Positions 16,593 through 23,109 of a stretch of 32,594 nucleotides of DNA are shown piece after piece. The stretch is taken from the NCBI GenBank assembly GCA_025465535.1, contig JAODMY010000029.1:1-32594 (forward strand), in the 5' to 3' direction. Each line of letters opens with the position of its first letter. Position 1 is the stretch's first letter. Source of the stretch: Glaciihabitans sp. GTDB taxonomy: Bacteria > Actinomycetota > Actinomycetes > Actinomycetales > Microbacteriaceae. The notes beneath the pieces were generated by a model that saw only the letters and a list, made by a program, of their open reading frames with translations, had not been told where the DNA came from and did not search any database. Position numbers and translations under genes: made by a program.

Positions 16593-16666
16593 TGGAGCGA
16601 GTGACGGGAATCGAACCCGCGCTATCAGCTTGGGAAGCTGAAGTTCTGCCATTGAACTACACTCGC
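16593..16666 (-). tRNA. tRNA-Gly (anticodon CCC)
   Basis: On the minus strand the 7-bp acceptor stem GCGAGTG/CACTCGC is paired. The D-arm is GTTC/GAAC, the anticodon stem TCAGC/GCTGA encloses loop TTCCCAA with anticodon CCC, and the T-arm GCGGG/CCCGT holds TTCGATT. Discriminator T is followed by an encoded CCA at 16593-16595. Its 3' end faces the gene remnants, a typical setting for past integration. Confidence 0.95.
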
Positions 16667-16749
16667 GCGGCCGCTGGTCGCGGCGGTTCTATGTTAGCAA
16701 CCGAGTTCGCCGGCTTTGTCGGTGTCGGGTGTGCGTCGCGGCCGAGGAA

Positions 16750-17361
16750 TCACGATTCGTACAGCTCGTAGACGAGCCGAACCGTCGCCCCTTTGCAGGC
16801 ATCCTGGTTTGTCGCCCGATTGTCGAAGCCGATGGTCGCGCCGGTGAAGTGCACGGAGCCTCGTGGTGGCATGCTCCGGTTGACGGACATCTGCGGGTGC
16901 AGCACGACGTAGTTGCTGGCGTTACAGCTGCCCGCAGTGGCATGCGGTGCCTTGGCCACAGACTCGATGCTGACGATGACCATCCGCACGAAGATGCTGT
17001 CGTGTCCGTTGTTGGTGCTCATGCCGCTGATGGGGATCGCCGGGACACCGGGGGCAAGCCCGGTGATGGTCGAAGTCTGGACCACCGTCAGTGCCGTACT
17101 CGGCGCCGGGCTCGAACCGCCGCAGCCGAATGTAGCCGCGTCGGCGGACGAGGATCCGGCCATGCCACCCACCGCGAACGCGCCGAGGACCAGGACAAGG
17201 ACCAGAGCGATGAAAACACCGCGCCGGCCGCGCCGTTTACCAAGCCCGAGAACCGCGACCCCGACTGCAAGGCAGGCGATCGCGACGGCCACGATCGCCA
17301 CAATGGAGTACGCGATTCCTGTGAAGGCGAGCCCAGTGCAGTCGACGATTGCCGACATCAT
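16750..17361 (-). CDS. Hypothetical membrane-anchored exported protein
   Basis: A 203-residue protein with two hydrophobic segments (about 12-40 and 49-68) separated by a basic loop KRRGRRG, then an extracellular-type Ser/Thr/Ala-rich domain. The last 60 residues share a pattern with the C-terminus of the protein encoded at 19001-19495: a Cys (146), a beta-rich stretch, and NQDACKGATVRLVYE with Cys189. The two Cys probably form a disulfide. Its ATG shares four bases with the stop of the upstream multidomain gene, so it is the last gene of a three-gene operon. No known family was recognised; a cell-surface role is inferred. Confidence 0.75.
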   Translation of the reverse strand: MMSAIVDCTGLAFTGIAYSIVAIVAVAIACLAVGVAVLGLGKRRGRRGVFIALVLVLVLGAFAVGGMAGSSSADAATFGCGGSSPAPSTALTVVQTSTITGLAPGVPAIPISGMSTNNGHDSIFVRMVIVSIESVAKAPHATAGSCNASNYVVLHPQMSVNRSMPPRGSVHFTGATIGFDNRATNQDACKGATVRLVYELYES

Positions 17362-18965
17362 TGGAACGTCAACAACCGTGTCGCGGTGGCGGCGTTGCCT
17401 GCGGCGTCCCGAACTCGGGCGAGGACGCTGTACGTCCCGGCGGGGACGGGAGGGCCTGTCACCGCCCAGGTTCCGGTCGAGGAGACGGCCGTCGTGAGCG
17501 TCTGCCCTGAAATAATAATGGTCACGGTCTGGCCGGATAGTGCGGTGCTGGTCCCCGAGATGCTCGGTGCGGCGGTGCTGCTTGTTTCGGGGCTACCGGC
17601 GTCGATCGCGACGGTTGGGGGAAGAGCCTCGGTAAATCGGATGGTGTTGTTGGCGAGCGTGACCGCACCGCTCGAAAGGGCTCGTCCGATGAGCCTGCCG
17701 CCAGCACCGATTGTGATTGCCCCTGACGCGAGGATTGTCCCGGAGAAGGAGGAGAGGGCACCGGTCCCCGCGGCACCGTTCACCTGCCAGTACACGTTGG
17801 ATGCCCTCGCGCCATTGACCAGGAGGACGGAACTCCCTGCACCGGTATTCAGGGCGCCGTCGACCTGGAATATGAATACGGAGTCGGGGTCGCCCTGACC
17901 GTTGAGGGCGAGGGTCCCGGCAGCGCTGAGTTCGAGCGCCGCAGCGGTGTGGTGGACGCCCGCAGTGAACGTGACGCCATTCAGATCGCCGGCGAATTCG
18001 GTGTCGACGGGTCTGCTGAGCGCATCGGCGTAGGCCGCGGTGAGGGCGGTCTCCGCGGCGGATGCTGTCAGGTCCCCCGTGTGCGTGATGCCCTGCACTG
18101 TGCCGTCGGGGAAGCCGGCAGCTGTTGCCGCCGGGAAAGTGCCGAGGTCGCCGCTGAGCGTGGTCTGTCCATCGCCCGTCGCGGCACTGCCAAGGACGGA
18201 GTAGCTGGCTGCGCTGCCGAGTTCCGGTCCGGCAAGGGGAGGCTTGCGAATGTCAAACGATGAGCTCGTCGCAGAGGTCAACGCCGTGCTCGCTGCGATC
18301 AGGCTGTATCCCACACCGACGCGGTCGATTGAGAGTCCGGCGAACGTCGCGATCCCGTCGGCGGACGTGCTCATGGTCGAAGTGCCGGCCAGCGTGCCCG
18401 CCGCCGGGTTGTTTCCCACAGTCAGCGTCACTGCGATCCCCGCGGACAGCACGGCGCTGCCGTCCGCAGATTCGACCGTCACCTGGACGGCCGGTGCGAT
18501 AGCGGCACCCACGACGGAGTTTGTCGGATTGGTGCGGAACGCCAGTTGGGTCGGAGCGGCGACTGCAACGGTGCCGCTTATACCACTCGCCGCAGCCCAG
18601 GAGTGATACCGAGCTATGACGAGGTAGGTGTACGAGCCGTCGCCGACCGTGTCGACACAGGATGTGGTGGTGAGCGGGGCGGTGGGGCCGGATCCGCACG
18701 CGGCCGAGACTGTGGATCCGATGGTCCGCGTGACGTAGTAGCCGGTCGGCGCGAGTGTCCCGGCGGATGCCGTCCAGCTAACGCCAACGGTGCCGTCGCT
18801 GGTGGCAGGGACCTGGACGCTCGTCGGAGCCAGCAGGGTGCCCGTCGAACCGATTCCGACACCCGCGCCACTGCTACTCCAGTAGCCGAAGGCAGCATTC
18901 GCCGGGAGGAGACAGGTCATCGCCAGAACTAGTCCGATGGCAATCAGGGGGGCCCCGCGCGACAT
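17358..18965 (-). CDS. Secreted multidomain ice-binding-like protein (DUF3494) with Fn3 and Ig-like domains
   Basis: A 535-residue exported protein. A signal peptide ends near residue 25 (LLPANAAFGYWSSSGAG, resembling SipW/TasA-type substrates). Residues about 46-137 look like fibronectin type III (PTSVQVPATSDGTVGVSWTA), and 138-238 like a bacterial Ig/invasin repeat. Residues 247-443 are a DUF3494 beta-solenoid (LGSAASYSVLGSA; ALNTGAGSSVLLVNGARASN), and 450-535 a further Ig-like repeat. DUF3494 proteins bind ice or act as adhesins. AGAGAG precedes the ATG. It is the middle gene of the minus-strand operon, 35 bp after the first gene and overlapping the third. Confidence 0.88.
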   Translation of the reverse strand: MSRGAPLIAIGLVLAMTCLLPANAAFGYWSSSGAGVGIGSTGTLLAPTSVQVPATSDGTVGVSWTASAGTLAPTGYYVTRTIGSTVSAACGSGPTAPLTTTSCVDTVGDGSYTYLVIARYHSWAAASGISGTVAVAAPTQLAFRTNPTNSVVGAAIAPAVQVTVESADGSAVLSAGIAVTLTVGNNPAAGTLAGTSTMSTSADGIATFAGLSIDRVGVGYSLIAASTALTSATSSSFDIRKPPLAGPELGSAASYSVLGSAATGDGQTTLSGDLGTFPAATAAGFPDGTVQGITHTGDLTASAAETALTAAYADALSRPVDTEFAGDLNGVTFTAGVHHTAAALELSAAGTLALNGQGDPDSVFIFQVDGALNTGAGSSVLLVNGARASNVYWQVNGAAGTGALSSFSGTILASGAITIGAGGRLIGRALSSGAVTLANNTIRFTEALPPTVAIDAGSPETSSTAAPSISGTSTALSGQTVTIIISGQTLTTAVSSTGTWAVTGPPVPAGTYSVLARVRDAAGNAATATRLLTFQ

Positions 18966-19000
18966 GTCAGCTCTCTAACACCGGCAGCGGATGGATCGGA

Positions 19001-19495
19001 TCAGCTCGCCGCGAAGTAGATCGGAACCGAAACGTTCTTGCAGGCATCCTGCGAGCTCGACCGGTCATTCATGGTGATGACGACCGTGCCGCTCAGGGTT
19101 GATCCGCCGGCAATCTCGCCGTAGGTAATCGTCGGAGTGCCGACCGCATAGTCGAGGGCCGAGCACCCCGTGACGACGGTCCATGCCGTTCCGGTGCTCG
19201 TGGCGACGCTTGCCACAATGCTCGAGAGTTTCTGGCTTCCGGTTCCAGGGTTGGTGACCGTGAACGCGACGGTTTCGGATGCGCCGCCCGGGGTCAGCGG
19301 CCCGCCGGTCGGGGCCGTGCTCGCCACCGTGAAAGCGGTGCTCGTTCCCGTGGAGGCAACGCCGGCCCCGGTTCCCGAGGACGTCCAGAACGCAAGTGCC
19401 GCTCCCCCGCCGCCGACCAGGAGAATTGCGGTGACGACCGCGGTGACGGTGAGGCGTCTCTTTCGGGACATGGTTGGTGACGGTGTTTCTGACAT
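19001..19495 (-). CDS. Small exported TasA/CalY-like (SipW-dependent type) protein
   Basis: A 164-residue protein with a basic start (MSRKRRL), a hydrophobic segment about 14-36 and AALAFWTSSGTGAG, the pattern of SipW-processed fibre-type proteins. The mature part is Ser/Thr/Val-rich and beta-predicted, with Cys111 and Cys152 (SSSQDACKNVSVPIYF). The C-terminal pattern recurs in the protein at 16750-17361. AGGGAG five bases before ATG supports the start. It heads the minus-strand operon and diverges from the first tandem ice-binding gene, sharing an intergenic region with the TCACCCGGGTGA array. A role in surface fibres or matrix is inferred only from the signal region. Confidence 0.75.
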   Translation of the reverse strand: MSETPSPTMSRKRRLTVTAVVTAILLVGGGGAALAFWTSSGTGAGVASTGTSTAFTVASTAPTGGPLTPGGASETVAFTVTNPGTGSQKLSSIVASVATSTGTAWTVVTGCSALDYAVGTPTITYGEIAGGSTLSGTVVITMNDRSSSQDACKNVSVPIYFAAS

Positions 19496-19580
19496 GGTGG
19501 CTCCCTAGGCCTGCGGATGCCGATTCGACGTGCGCCCGAGCCATCAGTATGCGCAGCAATTGTGGTACCCAATAGGGGAC

Positions 19581-19640
19581 TCACCCGAGTCACCCGGGTG
19601 AGATTCGCGGGGCAAGCGGGGGAGAACCCGCCTCACCCGG
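19581..19640. promoter_or_regulatory. Palindromic operator array, copy 1
   Basis: Half-site TCACCCGAG (19581-19589) abuts the perfect 12-bp palindrome TCACCCGGGTGA (19590-19601). Thirty-one bases later comes another half-site TCACCCGG (19633-19640). A possible -10 TACGGT lies at 19696-19701 with a poor -35, as expected for an activated promoter. The array lies between divergent genes and could serve both. Confidence 0.6.
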
Positions 19641-19786
19641 AAAGGCCGCGCGGGTGGTCTTCTCACCACCCGTTCCGGCGGTCGCCGACACCTGTTACGG
19701 TCGGCTTCTCGGTAGCCGGCAGCGACATCACTTTTGCCACTGGCTGGCGAGTCGTTCCTTTCGCGTACATCGATTTGCGCCGGGCG

Positions 19787-19908
19787 CACCCAGGCTGGCG
19801 GAATCCCTACGAAGTAGCTGCCTCTCCATAGAGTGCGTACCCCTACACGAGGTTCTCGGCCTGGTAAAGATCCCGCCGACGGCGGGCACGCAGTCAAAGA
19901 GGTATGAA
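19787..19908 (+). promoter_or_regulatory. Conserved 5' leader of the first tandem DUF3494 gene
   Basis: The 122 bp before the ATG are strongly conserved with the leader of the second copy, more than expected for spacer DNA. The shared core runs from CACCCAGGCTGGCG through AATCCCTACGAAGTAG to a hairpin CCCGCC/GGCGGG at 19872-19886, just before the AGAGG ribosome-binding site. In copy 2 one pair of this stem changes from G-C to G-T, keeping pairing. It may be a structured untranslated leader. Confidence 0.45.
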
Positions 19909-20691
19909 ATGTCTACTAATCCTTTCCGCTCCATCGCGCCAATTGGTAATGAAGATTCTGCTAGGAGGAAGATCCTTCTGCGCGTCGCCGCCGCTGCGAC
20001 AGGTGGCCTCCTTGTGGCAGCCGCCTTCGCAAGTCCCGCCGTGGCGAACCCGAGTCCGATCTCGGTCAATCTTGGGTCGGCCTCGAATTATTCGGTACTC
20101 GCCGCCGCTGCGGCGACCATTCCGGGAAGCACGCTCCCCGGCGAGGTTGGCGCTGGAGCGGCCATAACCGACGACGCAAACACGGTCTACGGCTCCACAA
20201 AACACGCTGTGAATGATGCGGCGACGCAACAGGCACTCGCGGATGCCCGCGCTACATTCACCGCACTCGCCGGCCTTACCGCTGGGAACACGTTGACGGG
20301 CGCAGATCTTGGCGGTCAGACCCTAGTACCCGGTGTCTATCACAGCGTCGCGGCTCTGGCTGCGACTTCCGCGGTGACCTTCGACGCGAAGGGCGATTCA
20401 AGCGCCTACTTCATCATCCAGAGTGACGCGGCCCTCAACACCACCGCGTCAACTTCGATGGTTCTCCTTGGCGGAGCGCAAGCTTCGCATATCTTCTGGG
20501 TGGTGGAGGGCGCGGCAACACTCGGTGCCTCATCCTCGTTTGTCGGAACTGTCCTGAGCGACGCCGCAGTCACCGTCGGCGCCTCGGTGCATTTCGCCGG
20601 TAGCGCGATCTCGGTCATTGCCGCCGTCACCCTTGACGCGGATGTGTTTGGACCCGTGTCGACCACATCAGTACCCCCGTGCCAGACATAG
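19909..20691 (+). CDS. Secreted ice-binding-like protein, single DUF3494 domain
   Basis: A 260-residue exported protein. The signal peptide runs to about residue 46 (AAAATGGLLVAAAF...AVA). The DUF3494 beta-solenoid fills about residues 51-250: VNLGSASNYSVLAAAAATIP, then TLTGADLGGQTLVPGVYHS, then AQASHIFWVVEGAATLGASS and a final solenoid strand. Family members bind ice crystals and inhibit recrystallisation or retain cells at ice; some may be adhesins. AGAGG six bases before the ATG supports the start, which matches the second copy. It is a free, unanchored form, unlike the longer paralogue downstream. A hairpin terminator follows 12 bp after the stop. Confidence 0.9.
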   Translation: MSTNPFRSIAPIGNEDSARRKILLRVAAAATGGLLVAAAFASPAVANPSPISVNLGSASNYSVLAAAAATIPGSTLPGEVGAGAAITDDANTVYGSTKHAVNDAATQQALADARATFTALAGLTAGNTLTGADLGGQTLVPGVYHSVAALAATSAVTFDAKGDSSAYFIIQSDAALNTTASTSMVLLGGAQASHIFWVVEGAATLGASSSFVGTVLSDAAVTVGASVHFAGSAISVIAAVTLDADVFGPVSTTSVPPCQT

Positions 20692-20702
20692 CGGTCGTCT
20701 GA

Positions 20703-20736
20703 CGGGGCAGCTCGGTCACTCGACCGGGCTGCCCCG
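20703..20736 (+). terminator. Intrinsic-type terminator hairpin after first DUF3494 gene
   Basis: CGGGGCAGC and GCTGCCCCG form a 9-bp perfect stem, with an inner stem CGGTC/GACCG around loop ACTC. There is no T-tract, common in high-GC actinobacteria. The outer stem core GGGGCAGC/GCTGC recurs after the second copy. Confidence 0.7.
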
Positions 20737-20737
20737 C

Positions 20738-20790
20738 CACCCCCGGGTGAGATCAGCGGCTTTGCGGATGAGGTCGACCTCACCCGAAAA
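20738..20790. promoter_or_regulatory. Palindromic operator array, copy 2
   Basis: A degenerate palindrome (CACCC, then CCCGGGTGA ending at 20750) is followed 29 bases later by half-site TCACCCGAAA (20780-20790). A possible -10 TACCGT lies at 20844-20849, at the same distance from the half-site as in copy 1. It is duplicated together with the gene and leader. Confidence 0.55.
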
Positions 20791-20935
20791 ATGCTGCGGG
20801 GGTGGTCTTCCGATTACGTGGTCCGGCGGTCGCTGACACCTGATACCGTCGGCCTCCTCGGCAGCAGGCAGCGCCATCACTCACGCGGCTCGCTGTCGGG
20901 TAGTTCCTTTCGCATCCATTGATATGCGTTAGCCA

Positions 20936-21060
20936 CACCCAGGCTGGCGCAATCCCTACGAAGTAGATGCCTCTCCACAGAGTGCGTACCCCTACACAAG
21001 GTTCTCGACCTGGTTAAGAGATCCCGCCGCTGGTGGGCACGCACTCGAAGAGGTATGAAA
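20936..21060 (+). promoter_or_regulatory. Conserved 5' leader of the second tandem DUF3494 gene
   Basis: This 125-bp leader is the duplicate of the one before the first copy, with the same order of conserved blocks. The hairpin CCCGCC/GGTGGG at 21023-21037 keeps pairing through a G-T pair. AGAGG follows, then the ATG. Confidence 0.45.
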
Positions 21061-22719
21061 ATGTCTACTAATCCGTTCCGTTTCACCGCGCCAAAGGGCA
21101 GCGAAGATCCCGGCAAGAAGAGGATGCTTCTTCGCGTCGTCGCCGCTGCGACAGGTGGTCTGCTCGTGGCAGCCGCCTACGCAAGCCCCGCCATGGCAAG
21201 CCCGATCTCGGTCGATCTTGGCTCGGCTGCGAGTTTTTCGATTCTCGCCGGCGCTGCCGCGACCGTTCCTGGGAGCACACTCCCCGGCGAGGTTGGCGCA
21301 GCCACTGCAATAACCGACGACATAGGCACGGTCTACGGCTCCACGAAGCACCCGGTTAATGACACGGCGACGCAACAGGCGCTAGTGGCCGCAGGTAATG
21401 CGTTCACCGCAGCCTCCGTCCTCGCCGCCGGAAACACGCTGACGGGCGCCGATCTTGGTGGCCAGACGCTGGTTCCCGGCGTCTACCACAGTGTTGCTGC
21501 GCTGGCAGCGACCTCCGCCGTGACCTTCAACGCGAACGGTGACTCAAACGCATACTTCATCATTCGGGGGGATGCGACTCTCAATACGACCGCGTCAACA
21601 TCGATGATCCTGGCGGGCGGCGCGCAGGCTTCGCATATCTTCTGGGTGGTGGGGGGTGCGGCCACGCTCGGTGCCTCTTCCTCCTTCGTCGGAACCATCC
21701 TGAGCCACGGTGCCGTCACTGTCGGTGCTTCGTCGCATTTCGCGGGTCGCGCGATTTCGGTGACGGCTGCAGTCACTCTGGACACGGATGTGTTCGGTCC
21801 CGTTATCCCGGTCCCCGTGATTCCTGTTCCGGTTATCGGCGCGGCACCGGCCGTGACGATAACGGGCGGACCAACCGCCTCGACCAACGATTCCACTCCA
21901 ACCATCACCGGCACGACAAATGCGCCGGTGGGCACGGCGGTCTCGGTCGCGGTCGGTGGCACCCCGCACACCACGACGGTTCTCACGGGCGGCGTCTGGA
22001 CCATCACGGTTGGTACCGCGCTTCCCGAGGGACCGGTAACAGTTATCGCGAGCGTCACGCCCACCGGTTCTCGGACCGGCACGGCGACCCAGGTTCTCAC
22101 GATCGATACCACGGCACCGTCGCTGACCATCACGGGCGGCCCGAGCCTCACCACGCAGGATTCGACTCCCACGATCAGCGGAACGACCAATGCGCCGACC
22201 GGGTCGACTGTCACGATCACCATCGCCCACCAGACGCTCACAACGACGGTGCAGACGGGTGGCAAATGGTCTGTAACCGCGACTGTCCTTCCTGAGGGCG
22301 CAGCGAACGTCGTCGCGAGCGTTGCCGACACGAACCACAACAGGGCGACCGCGCACCAGGTCTTGACCGTGAAGCTCGCAGCGGCAGTCGTGCATCACAT
22401 CAGTACCCTCGTGTACTTTGCCGGCGACTCGGCAGTGATCACGTCGGCAACGCGGGCAGGGATTGCGGCACTCATCAAACGCGTCCCGGCCGGCGCGCTC
22501 ACGATCAAGGTCAACATCACGGGATACATCAAGCTGATCACTCCCTCGACGGTGAACAAGGCGCTCGCCACGGCGCGGACGCACAGCGTCTACAACCTGA
22601 TGAAGGGAAAGGTGCATGGCACTTACACCCTCAAGGGAGTCGGGAAGGGGCTGTCGTATGCGATCAATGCTCGTCGTGTCGAGGTCGTGATTTACTACAC
22701 GCTCCCCAGCCGGAAGTAG
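21061..22719 (+). CDS. Secreted ice-binding-like protein: DUF3494 + two Ig-like repeats + OmpA-like C-terminal domain
   Basis: A 552-residue exported paralogue of the preceding gene. The signal peptide ends near residue 47 and DUF3494 spans about 49-248. A Pro/Val linker (VIPVPVIPVPVIG) follows, then two bacterial Ig-like repeats (about 264-350 and 354-438, each with STPTI.GTTNAP). The C-terminal 110 residues resemble an OmpA-like peptidoglycan-binding domain: VYFAGDSAVITSATRAGIAA, then NITGYIK, ATARTHSVYNLM and ARRVEVVIYY. The usual GYTD Asp is replaced in GYIK, so wall binding may be altered. ATG 21061 is chosen by alignment with the first copy; ATG 21055 in frame is an alternative. Confidence 0.88.
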   Translation: MSTNPFRFTAPKGSEDPGKKRMLLRVVAAATGGLLVAAAYASPAMASPISVDLGSAASFSILAGAAATVPGSTLPGEVGAATAITDDIGTVYGSTKHPVNDTATQQALVAAGNAFTAASVLAAGNTLTGADLGGQTLVPGVYHSVAALAATSAVTFNANGDSNAYFIIRGDATLNTTASTSMILAGGAQASHIFWVVGGAATLGASSSFVGTILSHGAVTVGASSHFAGRAISVTAAVTLDTDVFGPVIPVPVIPVPVIGAAPAVTITGGPTASTNDSTPTITGTTNAPVGTAVSVAVGGTPHTTTVLTGGVWTITVGTALPEGPVTVIASVTPTGSRTGTATQVLTIDTTAPSLTITGGPSLTTQDSTPTISGTTNAPTGSTVTITIAHQTLTTTVQTGGKWSVTATVLPEGAANVVASVADTNHNRATAHQVLTVKLAAAVVHHISTLVYFAGDSAVITSATRAGIAALIKRVPAGALTIKVNITGYIKLITPSTVNKALATARTHSVYNLMKGKVHGTYTLKGVGKGLSYAINARRVEVVIYYTLPSRK

Positions 22720-22725
22720 CCGTTG

Positions 22726-22772
22726 TGTGGCGGGGGCAGCGCCAGTTACCCAACCGGGCTGCTCCCGCCACA
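22726..22772 (+). terminator. Terminator hairpin after second DUF3494 gene
   Basis: TGTGGCGGGGGCAGC pairs with GCTGCTCCCGCCACA (15 pairs, one G-T) around a 17-base loop, starting six bases after the stop codon. No T-tract follows. It resembles the hairpin after the first copy, indicating that the terminator was duplicated too. Confidence 0.75.
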
Positions 22773-22902
22773 CGGGCGGAGCGAGACCTGCACCCCCGTG
22801 CGAGGTCTCGTTGTCACGTGGACGGCTTGCAATGACCGTCCGAAGCGGGCCCGCTCCCAGTATGGGCAACCGTGAAGCGATGCCCTAGCGAAGCTGAAAC
22901 TC

Positions 22903-22953
22903 CACCCGGGTGATGAATTGCCCGGCAGGGGTGAGGCGGTGCTCTCACCCGAA
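22903..22953. promoter_or_regulatory. Palindromic operator array, copy 3, upstream of the LuxR regulator
   Basis: CACCCGGGTG (22903-22912) with following A gives the palindrome; half-site TCACCCGAA starts 31 bases after its end (22945). An inverted half GGGGTGAG lies between. A further TCACCCGGG occurs at 23055-23063 inside the leader. The arrangement matches copies 1 and 2. Confidence 0.6.
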
Positions 22954-22973
22954 CGCGATGTCGCGGGTATCAA

Positions 22974-23001
22974 TTGGAATGTCAGTTCTCTTTAATACGA
23001 T
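22974..23001 (+). promoter_or_regulatory. Candidate promoter of the LuxR regulator gene
   Basis: TTGGAA (22974-22979) and TACGAT (22996-23001) are separated by 16 bp in an unusually AT-rich patch, giving a leader of about 100 bases. It lies just downstream of the operator half-site. Confidence 0.5.
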
Positions 23002-23109
23002 TTTTTGTCGACTCGTGCGACTACTGTGAGGTCAGCGTCGGGGGACGCGGTAAGTCACCCGGGCGCAACCTGCTCGAACGCTGTCCGCGTGACGAAGAGG
23101 GGGGTCTTG

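Noticed and set aside
21595..22869. A 424-codon antisense frame under the OmpA-tailed DUF3494 gene
   Set aside because: Low-complexity Arg/Gly composition without motifs; explained by codon bias of the plus-strand gene.
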